Shown here: piece by piece, positions 53,300 to 62,960 of the stretch
Layout of the letters: each line of letters opens with the position of its first letter
How positions within the stretch are numbered: position 1 is the stretch's first letter
From: Prorocentrum cordatum
Lineage: Eukaryota; Sar; Dinophyceae; Prorocentrales; Prorocentraceae
Assembly (NCBI GenBank): GCA_963575745.1
Contig: CAUYUJ010001299.1
Span: 38,723 to 102,722, forward strand
Length of the DNA stretch: 64,000 bases
Direction: 5' to 3'
Made by a program: the position numbers and the translations under genes
Notes under the pieces: generated by a model
Told to the model about the DNA's origin: nothing
The model's input: only the letters and a program-made list of their open reading frames with translations
Databases searched by the model: none

Positions 53300-54700
53300 G
53301 TCCTTACCGACGCACGACCATCTTCACGAGTCGGCGGCGAGACCGGGGGAAATGCAGAGAGGGCGGCCTTCTCAAAAGGCTCGGAAGGCCTCCGGTCTTC
53401 TGAGAAGTGTTCCAGGCCTTCCTCGATTACAGAAACGGTTTCCGAGAAGACCGGATGGCTTCTAAGAAGCCCTGCCGCATTCTGAGAAGGCATGCCCCCT
53501 CTCATTTCCCCCTTGTGCGCGCCGCCGAACGAGGCCACAGTCGGTGCCCAGTCTTTCCTCTGCCAGAGGTTTGAAGCGAGACGCGGGCCGCGCTTTTGCG
53601 ATTGCCCGTCCGGGCCGCGCACGCGTGCGACACTCACCTTGAGGCAGCGAGCAAGGCAGGCGCTCGCGACGTCTCTGCGGAGAAGCGTCTTGGCATCGAA
53701 GTAGACCCCATAATTGGAATGCAAATGAACGGCCGCCACCAACGTCGAAGAGGAACAGGAAGCTGACGACAATGAAGTAGGCGCTCGGACCAGGTTTGCC
53801 TTTCGGCCAGCAGTGCTCACGTTGATGAGTGCCCAAACGGACACAGGCAGATCACACCGGTAGGGTCGGACTGGCAGGCGTGCGTGCGAGCAGGCAGGCA
53901 GACGAAGACAGCGACTTTCATGAGGAGAGCGCTCCGCCTTCCCATGCACAGGTACCATTACTCTGACTACGCCCACCTCCCCTGGGTCGAGCACTGCTCG
54001 TCGATACCAGATTTCCTGCGTCGTCTTGTGGAAGCGGATCTGCCAGGTGGAGCGGATGGATGAGGAAGAAAAGGTGGACACGAGGAGAGGGAGTTGCAGA
54101 GGTGAGGAGAGGGAGTGGGAGGCACGGGCCAGTCTATGGAGTGGGGAAAATGGCAGTGGCAATGGAAGGGCACCGCTGGGTCCAGGGTCCTCCCCTCTCA
54201 CCTGGCCTTTTCGCTCCCCGTCCTCCCTCCTCGTCTGTCCCTCATCTCGCTCACCTCCCCTTTCTTCCTCTCCAGCTCCCTTCGGTTGTTGGACGGCTCA
54301 TGTGCTTCACTTGAGCATCTGGGGGAAGATGTTGCTTCCCTCCCTCCAATTAGGTACAGGGGGGTGGAGGATGATACGGCATGATCTTCACAATGCTTCC
54401 GTCTCGTCGGTTCCACCAAGGCATCGTAGTTCCGAATTGGACCGTCAGCTGCGAACCGACGGACGTAGCCGCGATGCATCGAGATTTTGTGGTCGCATCT
54501 TCTCTCCCTAAGCGACTTGAGTCGTGTTGTTCACACGGCTGGGGCGCATGGATGGTTCCGCATGCATAGCACCCCGCAGTTGCGGATAAGAGTGAGGGGG
54601 CGGCGGGGACGTCGGCAGTCTGCGAGGCTCTGAAGAAGCCCGCCGCAGGCGCAAAACTTTTGAAACTATACAATGAGCCCGCCGCAGGCGCCGATTTGTT
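53300..54700. other. No convincing gene
   Basis: A 347-codon minus frame (54201-53158) and a 62-codon plus frame (54381-54569) cross this region, but neither shows a domain, conserved motif or splice logic. 53360-53500 has repeated TTCTGAGAAG boxes. Confidence 0.4.
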
Positions 54701-54712
54701 TGTTGAAACAAT

Positions 54713-54911
54713 GTGGGTGGGTCGCGGGTGGATCGCGGGCCGGGTCGCGGGTGGCTCGCGGGTGGCTCGCGGGTGGCTCGCGGATGGGCCGCGGGTGGGT
54801 CGCGGGTGGGGCGCGAGTTGGATCGCGGGTGGGTCGCGGGTAGGTCGCGGGGTGGGTCGCGGGTGGGTCGCGGGTGGGTCGCGGGAGGGTCGCGGGTGGG
54901 ACGACGACAAC

Positions 54912-54957
<46 letters not shown>
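54713..54957. repeat. GGGTCGCGGGTGG minisatellite and (CAA)n
   Basis: About 16 units of GTGGGTCGCGG (10-11 bp) to 54900, then a CAA array (54908-54957). Confidence 0.95.
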
Positions 54958-56760
54958 TACTAGCACGTGGGGACACTCCGTTCTCACCAGTGCCAGGGTT
55001 TTCATAGGAGGCGGGCAATACCCCCACTTTGTGGGGGGGCGGTTCAAGCTCTACCAAATTTCCAAACGACTCTTCGCCACCACCCACACCCAGCTTCCCG
55101 CCCTATGACGTTCGGACACTTCACTTCGTGGCATGCGGACGACCGTGGCTACTATTCAGGGCCCCGCGGCCGACGACGACGGCGTGCGCGCGCGAAGAAA
55201 AAACGAATGTGTCCCGCATGGTATTATTTGACAGGGATGATGGCCCTGGCAGGTGCGCAACCGTTGTTGCAGAAGTTCGAAAAAGTTGCTCGCAAAAGCC
55301 CGTTTGACAGAAATGTTTAAAAAGTGTTGGGTTTCCTACGAATCCGCAAGAGCGCGCGGGATGAGATTTTGACAATTTTTTGTTGAAAAACCATTGGTTT
55401 TTTGATGTTTTTATGTTAAAATCGCTGCGAACACTAAGGTTTTGGAAGGATTTCGTCTTGCGCGCGCGAATGTCCACTTTACCTTATTTTTTGCAAGGGA
55501 TTCTTGAAATTTGATTATATTAGAACAAGAAATGTCATTTTCTATTGTTTTTTGCAAGGGAAAGCGGATTACAACAAAACAACCGGATCCTGTCACATCT
55601 TTTCTGAGGCTTCCTCACGAAAATGATGAAAATGTAGCTGCGGCCTAGGCGGCGCAGGGGGGGCGCGCACCAGGGGCCCCAACAATAATTATTCTTTAGA
55701 ATAAATAATGTTCAACAACAATTACTAGCACGTGGGGACACTCCGTTCTCACCAGTGCCAGGGTTTTCATAGGAGGCGGGCAATACCCCCACTTTGTGGG
55801 GGGGCCGGTTCAAGCTCTACCAAATTTCCAAACGACTCTTCGCCACCACCCACACCCAGCTTCCCGCCCTATGACGTTCGGACACTTCACTTCGTGGCAT
55901 GCGGACGACCGTGGCTACTATTCAGGGCCCCGCGGCCGACGACGACGGCGTGCGCGCGCGAAGAAAAAACGAATGTGTCCCGCATGGTATTATTTGACAG
56001 GGATGATGGCCCTGGCAGGTGCGCAACCGTTGTTGCAGAAGTTCGAAAAAGTTGCTCGCAAAAGCCCGTTTGACAGAAATGTTTAAAAAGTGTTGGGTTT
56101 CCTACGAATCCGCAAGAGCGCGCGGGATGAGATTTTGACATTTTTTTTGAAAAACCATTGGTTTTTTGATGTTTTTATGTTAAAATCGCTACGAAAACTA
56201 AGGTTTTGGAAGGATTTCGTCTTGCGCGCGCGAATGTCCACTTTACCTTATTTTTTGCAAGGGATTCTTGAAATTTGGTTATGTTAGAACAAGAAATGTC
56301 CACTTTGCTTATTTTTTGCAAGGGAAAACCGATCGTACAACACAACCGGATCCTGGACAACCCGTTTTGCCTGAGACTTCCTCACGAAAATGATGAAAAT
56401 GAGGCTGCGGCCTAGGCGCGGCGGGGGGGCGCGCACCAGGGGTCCCAACAATAATTATTCTTTAGAATAAATAATGTTCAACAAACAACAACAACAAACA
56501 ACAACAACAATCATTTTACCCGAACGCTCAGTGTTCTCCCCAGTGCCAGGGTTTTCATGCGACGCCAGCCAATACCCCCACTTCGTGGGGGGGCAATGCA
56601 AGCTCTACCAAACATCCACACGACTCTCGGGAACCACCCACACCCAGCTTCCCGCCCTATGACGTCAGGACACTTCACTTCGTGGCGCGCGGACGATCGT
56701 GGATACTACACTGGCGTGGAGTACACACCCGCAGAGGTTGATCACTTGTTTGGGCCCCGC
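54958..56760 (+). repeat. 765-bp direct repeats, two full and one partial copy
   Basis: The segment starting ATTACTAGCACGTGGGGACA (54958) recurs at 55723 with offset 765 and few differences. Part of it recurs, more diverged, at about 56500-56710 (CCAGTGCCAGGGTTTTCAT.., CCCGCCCTATGACGT). Each unit runs into a terminal tail AACAATAATTATTCTTTAGA..ATAATGTTCAACAA. A short frame (FTSWHADDRGYYSGPRGRRR) is open in both full copies, but its significance is unclear. Confidence 0.85.
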
Positions 56761-56799
56761 ATGTGCCCCGCATGGTGCATTTGTTGCGTATGACATACA

Positions 56800-56805
56800 T
56801 AGTAC

Positions 56806-56839
<34 letters not shown>

Positions 56840-57070
56840 CAAGACAGAGAACCAGTGGAGAGAGAGATAGAAAGAGATTCGTCACATGTGTGAGGCAACC
56901 TGAGAAGATGTGGTACACGGTACACGTGAGATGGTACGCAGTGCCAAGATAGTTGGTCACATTTTTGAGGCAAATTCCTGGGAAGGCGATTACACAAGTA
57001 GATGTGTTACGTATGATAGATATGAAGCAGAGAAAGAGCGAGAGACAGAGAGAAGGAGAGAGAGGAGTCG
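56800..57070. repeat. GAGA/AGAG-rich tracts
   Basis: Two GA-rich stretches (56808-56875, 57028-57065), each preceded by GTAT.TACGTATGA-like sequence and followed by GTCACAT, suggesting an old duplication of about 210 bp. Confidence 0.75.
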
Positions 57071-57156
57071 GTCACATCTTTAGGGCAACTTCCTGAGGGA
57101 TGTGGGAGGACACAAGAGAGAAGGTATCGTTGTCCCGATGGTTGTCTCGATGGTTG

Positions 57157-57798
57157 CCGGATGAGAAAGTCTTGCGTTTGCATATGTTTTCGGAACATCG
57201 CATCTTGAAATTATTGAAATCACATTATGTTTGGCAGGATTTCGGCACGCGCGCGCGGCGGCCGCGCGCATGTGCACTTCGTGTCATTTTTTGCAAGGGA
57301 TGGTGGCCCTCGTAGGCTCGCAACCGTTGTTGCAGAAGGTCGAAGCACCTGAAAAGGTTCCTCGCAAAGGCCCTTTTAACAGAAATGTTTAAAATCTGGT
57401 GGGTTTCCTAGGAATCCGCAAGAGCGCGCGGAAGGACATTTTGACAATTTTTTCTGAGAAAACCATTGGGTTTTTGATGTTTTTATGTTAAAATCGCTAC
57501 GAAACCTAAGGTTTTGGAAGGATTTCGTCTTGCGCGCACGAATGTCCACTTTACCTTGTTTTTTGCAAGGGATTCTTGCCATTTGATCAAGTAAAAACAA
57601 GAATTTTCATTTTCTATTGTTTTTTGCAAGGGAAAACGAGCGTCAACAAAAAACCGGATCCGGAGCTCATCCACTTTTCTGAAGCTTTCGGGAAAAAATG
57701 ATGAAAATGTAGCTGCGGCCTAGGCGCGGCGCAGAGGTCGCGCACCAGGGGTCCCAACAATAATAATTCTTTAGAAGGAATAATGTTCAACAACAACA
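57157..57798 (+). repeat. Long inverted repeat, left arm
   Basis: Reverse complement of 60114-60759, with only scattered differences seen by eye. It also resembles the 3' halves of the 765-bp direct repeats (TTTTTTGCAAGGGATTCTTG, TTATGTTAAAATCGCTACGA). The right end is the ATAATGTTCAACAACAAC tail. Confidence 0.9.
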
Positions 57799-58059
57799 AT
57801 AAATACAACAACAGCAACAACAACAACAATCAGTTTAAGATTGTTCGCTCTTATCTGCTCGAATGTCCGTTAACGCGTATTCCCCAAACTCTCGATACCC
57901 GCCTTGTTCGTCTTCGATCTTTTCCTTTTGGGGGGTATACCTTTCTTCCCTGCAGGCCGGGCCCCGGCAAGCGGCGGGGCGGCCGCGGACCGTCGGCCTG
58001 GCCAGCGGCAGCGTTGATCGGCGGCAACCCGACCCCAAGACGGACGGACAGGGGACCGA

Positions 58060-58750
58060 CCACGACGGCCACGACGGCCACGACGACGACGACGTCGACG
58101 ACGACGACGGAAACGACGACGACGACGACGAGCGAAAGCGAGAGCGAGAGAGAGAACGACAGCAGGGCCACGAAGGGCACGAAGTAGGCCACGAGGGGCG
58201 ACAGCGGGGACACGAAGGGAATGCGTATGGAGCCACGAAGAGCGCGAACGAGCGCGGGGCCACAAAAGGCAACGACGGGGCCAATGAGGGCAGCAACGGG
58301 GCCACGAAGGGCAGCGAGGGGGCCATGAAGGGCAACAGCGGGGCCACGAAGGGTAGCGAGGGGGCCACGAAGGCACGCACATGGGGCCACGACGGGCGCG
58401 AACGAGCGGGGGCCACGAAGGGCATGCGTATATGGGGCCACGATGGGTAGCGAGGGGGCCACGAAGGGCTGCAACGGGTCCACGAAGGGCAGCGAGAGCG
58501 CCACGAAAGGCTGCAACGGGGCCACCAACGGCTGCAACGGAGCCACGAAAGGCTGCAACGGGGCCACCAAGGCCAGCGAGGGGGCCACGAAGGTGCAATG
58601 GGGCCGCCAAGGGCAGCGAGGGGGCCACGAAAGGCTGCAATGGGGCCACCAGGGGCAGCGAGGTGGCCACGAAGGGCCGCAACGAACCACGAAGGGCAGC
58701 AAGGGGGCCACGAAGGGCTGCAACGGGGCCACGAAGGGCAGCGAGATCCC
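58060..58750. repeat. GACGAC tract and 21-bp minisatellite
   Basis: GAC/GGC triplets (58060-58135), then about 25 degenerate units of GGGGCCACGAAGGGCAGCGAG (21 bp, some of 15-18 bp) from 58170 to 58750. Frames stay open (GATKGSE repeats), but this is not a gene. Confidence 0.9.
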
Positions 58751-58829
58751 GATTCCTAAATAATCTGCGAGGGGGGAGTCCTAAGGGTGAACGCGACTGC
58801 TTGGTGCCTGAGTATCGGGAGCGCGGCGC

Positions 58830-60110
58830 TTGAGTAAATTGTTTGAAATTATAACACGCAAGGGCGTTTTTTTATTGAGTAAATTGCAAGAAAGTCCCCA
58901 GCGAGAGCGCGACTCCAGAGCGCCGAGAGAGCGATTTTTCAATAAAAAAGAAGGAAGTCCCAAGCGAGAGCGCGACTCCTGAATAAAATGCGAAGAACTC
59001 TCGGGCGGGAGCGGAGGTCCTGGCTAAATTGTGAGGAGATCTCCGGCGGGAGCCGTTATTGTTGTAACCCGGGGGCCAGCGGCACAGTTTGAAGAGGAAG
59101 ATTGCCCCCGATGAATAAAAAACATGGTGCGAGCGCCGGGAGGGGCATTTCAGTTGAAAAAAACGTGCGCCAGAGGGGGGAACCAACAATACTTGTTTTT
59201 TTTTTCAGTAGTGAGAGTTCAAGAACAATCATTATACCGTCATGCGCGATGCTTCAACACGCAGCATGCGACCATCATGATAACCATCCCCAGCATGGGG
59301 GGGTGATTATTCAATCGCGGGGGTACGTTATTCCCATTCCCAGATTTCCCGCCCAAGGAGGTCTTGCAAACACTTTTTTCCCGAGGAATTTCAACATATC
59401 CCGCCTCGCCCTGCTGCGCCGACGCGAGACCGCCAATGGAACCCCAGCCACGGGTAAAGCACAAGGAAGTATCGAGCGATAGGATTGGCTTGGTGGGGAT
59501 GGGAGCTGTCGGCGGCGAGGCAAGGACCTGGCCCTGTATAGAAAGGGGGGAAGTCTCGAGCAAGGGTGCTGTTGTTGCTGGGAGCGGCGCCGATGCAGAA
59601 AAGAGCAGGGCGCTAGCCCAGCGTGAAACAACACGAAGCCTCGAGCGGGAACGCTGGTTCTGTTGGGACTGCGGCTGTCGGCGGCGAGGACACCGCCTTG
59701 ATTAAGAAGGGGAGAGGTCTCGAGCGGGAGCCGCGGTTTTGTCGTGACGGGGGCTGTCGGCGGCGAGGAACAGCACCGTCTTCAGGAAAAAGGGAAGAGG
59801 CCTCGAGCGGGAGCGTTTGCTGGGGGCGGCGCCAATTCAAAAGAGAGTCGGGCGCCAATCCAGCGCAAAACAGGAGGAAGTCTCGGGCGGCAGCGCTGGT
59901 TTTGTTGGGGCGGCGGTTTTCGACGGCGAACAAAAGCACCGCTTTGAGTAAAAACGAGGAGCTCTCGAGGGAAAAAGTAGCGCGCCAGTCCGAGGTTAAA
60001 CGGGAAGAAGGCTCGAGCGGGAGCGTTGGCTTTGTTGGGGCCGCGGTTTTCGGCGGCGAGCAAAAGCACCGGCTCTGGGCAAAAATGGAGGAAACCTCAA
60101 GCGGGAGCGT
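58830..60110. repeat. About 80-bp tandem repeat array with CTCGAG boxes
   Basis: Degenerate units begin TCTCGAGCGGGAGCG and contain TTTTGTTGGGGC.GCGG, TTTTCGGCGGCGA and CAAAAGCACCG. At least seven occur between 59540 and 60110. Older copies extend left to 58830 with CCAAGCGAGAGCGCGACTCC. The array lies between the arms of the long inverted repeat. 59170-59480 is not clearly repetitive. Confidence 0.8.
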
Positions 60111-60113
60111 TGT

Positions 60114-60759
60114 TGTTGTTGTTGTTGTTGAACATTATTCCTTCTAAAGAATTATTATTGTTGGGACCCCTGGTGCGCGACCTCTGCGCCGCGCCTAGGC
60201 CGCAGCTACATTTTCATCATTTTTTCGCGAAAGCTTCAGAAAAGTGGATGAGCTCCGGATCCGGTTTTTTGTTGACGCTCGTTTTCCCTTGCAAAAAACA
60301 ATAGAAAATGAAAATTCTTGTTTTTACTTGATCAAATTGCAAGAATCCCTTGCAAAAAATAAGGTAAAGTGGACATTCGTGCGCGCAAGACGAAATCCTT
60401 CCAAAACCTTAGGTTTCGTAGCGATTTTAACATAAAAACATCAAAAACCCAATGGTTTTCTCAGAAAAAATTGTCAAAATGTCCTTCCGCGCGCTCTTGC
60501 GGATTCCTAGGAAACCCACCAGATTTTAAACATTTCTGTTAAAAGGGCCTTTGCGAGGAACCTTTTCAGGTGCTTCGACCTTCTGCAACAACGGTTGCGA
60601 GCCTACGAGGGCCACCATCCCTTGCAAAAAATGACACGAAGTGCACATGCGCGCGGCCGCCGCGCGCGCGTGCCGAAATCCTGCCAAACATAATGTGATT
60701 TCAATAATTTCAAGATGCGATGTTCCGAAAACATATGCAAACGCAAGACTTTCTCATCC
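60114..60759 (-). repeat. Long inverted repeat, right arm
   Basis: Begins GTTGTTGAACATTATTCC and ends AAGACTTTCTCATCCG at 60759. Beyond this the match to the left arm stops abruptly and AAAAATATCAAAATCC follows. Arms of about 640 bp enclose about 2.3 kb. Confidence 0.9.
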
Positions 60760-60789
60760 GAAAAATATCAAAATCCACCCGCGGGCTCT

Positions 60790-61150
60790 TCATGAATCTT
60801 TAAAACCCAAGATGGCCCCAAGAGGCGCTCAAGATGGCCCCAAGAGGCGCCCAAGAGGCCGCAAGAGGCGCCCAAGATGGTCCCAAGAGGCCCCAAGAGG
60901 ACTCCAAGAGGCCCCCAAGAGGTTCCAAAGAGGCTCCAAGTTGGCTCCAAGAGGCCCCCAAGATGGCCCCAGGAGGCGTCCAAGCGGCTCCAAGAGTCCT
61001 CCGGGAGGATCCAATAAGCCCCCAAGAGGCACCAACATGCTTTCAAGAAGCCCCCCAAAGCCTCTCAAGAGGACCCCATGCGGCGCCAGGAGGCTTCCCC
61101 CCTTCCCCAAGAGGACCCCCAGCGGCCCCAGGTGGCTTCCCCCCTTCCTC
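60790..61150 (+). repeat. CCAAGAGG repeat tract R5
   Basis: Twenty or more degenerate 10-12-bp units (CCCCAAGAGGCGCCCAAGAG type), the same kind found in R1-R4. It ends about 13 bp before the spliced-leader relic, just upstream of the large plus-strand gene. Confidence 0.9.
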
Positions 61151-61162
61151 TCACGCTCATAT

Positions 61163-61183
61163 CCGTAGCCATCTCGGATCAAG
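61163..61183 (+). other. Dinoflagellate spliced-leader relic
   Basis: Matches the conserved leader at 18 of 21 positions: CCGTAGCCAT is intact and the end reads TCAAG, with three substitutions between. It lies 22 bases upstream of the ATG at 61206. Position and sequence fit an integrated, reverse-transcribed trans-spliced mRNA. Confidence 0.85.
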
Positions 61184-61205
61184 GTATCGCCTGTGTTCTT
61201 GGATC

Positions 61206-62839
61206 ATGGCTTTGACGGCGAAAGACCTTCACGAGCAGTATGGCTCAGAGCTGTCCCGGCCTCCCTTGGCCGACTGCGAGAGTGCGTATTATTTGCATCA
61301 GGCGCTCGCGGCAAAGGGTATCAATGCCAGTCACCAGGCGTGCAAGACTTGGTGGGCCAAGTATCGGGTTGTGACTGGCAAGGTCAGTATTTCTAGCGCC
61401 AAGGAGCTGGAGGAGCAGCACGTGTCTGCCATCCGCCACCTGGGCATCGAGTATAATACCGCTTACAAATTATGCCGGGCGCTCCGACAGTTGGATCCAC
61501 CACTGTATGTGCCAGATAGGGTCGCAACGGCGTGGCTACTGCAGTATTCATCGAAAGACACGCTTGTCCAAGTGCAGAACGCTGGCCATCTGGAGAGCTG
61601 GCATGGAGAACGTATTCGCAAAGACATGCCCGAGGGGACCACTGACGGGGCCGTCTTGAAGCAGTGGCTCCTTGGACATTTATCTGTATCTGCTAACGCC
61701 AGGGTATGCCAGAAGTGGCTCAGCACGGAGTGGGGCGCCAAGGGGGCACTCAACACTGCCCAAGCTGTGGAGGAATGCATGGGCGAGCGTCTTCGACTCA
61801 ATCAGTATCGGGAGAGCTTCGCCGACGATGCCGCCGCGGAGGTCCTCTCGCAGCTTCTCTCGGAGAGCGATCCTCCCGTCGCTGTCAGCGGTATGGTTTT
61901 GAGGCAATGGTACGTGAAGTATCACCCTGACTCTGGACCTTTGCAGTACGACACGGCCGAAAAGCTCAACGCGGCACTTGGTGACCACATGCGCGCTGTA
62001 TATCCAGGGCTGAAGTACCACACGTTGCATACCGTGTTGCGTATGCGACGGAAAGCTGTCTTGGTGTCCCGATCAGTGTTGAGAAAGTGGTGCGAGGTGT
62101 ATGCGTCGGTGGGCTCCTCCGTGCAGGCGGCGGCTTCATCCGCCCAGGCCGTCACCAAGCGTGTATTGAAGCGCCCGGCGGCACAGGTCGCAGGCGGTGT
62201 ATTGAAACGGCCAGCCGCCGCCGGATCTGCCCGCGTGGCCAAACGGCCTGCCGCGGTCGACTGGGAGGAGCCCGTAACCAAGCAGCTGGCCACGGCAGCT
62301 TCTTCCTCAACAGATGTGGTTCGTATGACGCTGATGACGGTGGAGGCTCTAGAGGCGGCATGCGGCAAGCGGTATCGAGAGGAGGTCTCCGACCTGGGCC
62401 TTGGCCTCGACTACCGGAATATGCAGGTGCGTCTGAAGGCCTGGGGGTATGAGACGGGTCCGAATGTCTGTCGAGAGTGGCTCGGCAGGTATCGCCTCGG
62501 AGACGGTGCCAAACACGGCAATTGCGCCGTCTACGCGCTGTCGCGCAGGGACCTCCAGTACTGGCATTACGTTGAAGGCTTGAGGGGGCGAGCGCTGGTG
62601 GACAAGTATCGCGCGGAGACCGGGGTATTTGCACATCGTGGAAACCTGGAGAGGTGGCTGAAGGCGCCCTCCCAGCAGCTGGCACTGCTGGAGAATGCTC
62701 AGGATATACATCGCCACGTATGCGGGGAGTTTGTCCTGGGGCAGCTGCAGAAGGGCGTCTCGGCCGAGGAGGTGCAACAGCAGTTATTGGCGCAGTATCT
62801 CGTGGATTGCAGGACGACGACGACGACGACGATGACGAC

Positions 62840-62871
<32 letters not shown>

Positions 62872-62886
62872 TGACGAGAGCGACGG

Positions 62887-62960
<74 letters not shown>

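Noticed and set aside
53158-54201. 347-codon minus-strand open frame
   Set aside because: No recognisable domain or conserved motif; composition follows the GC bias of the region.
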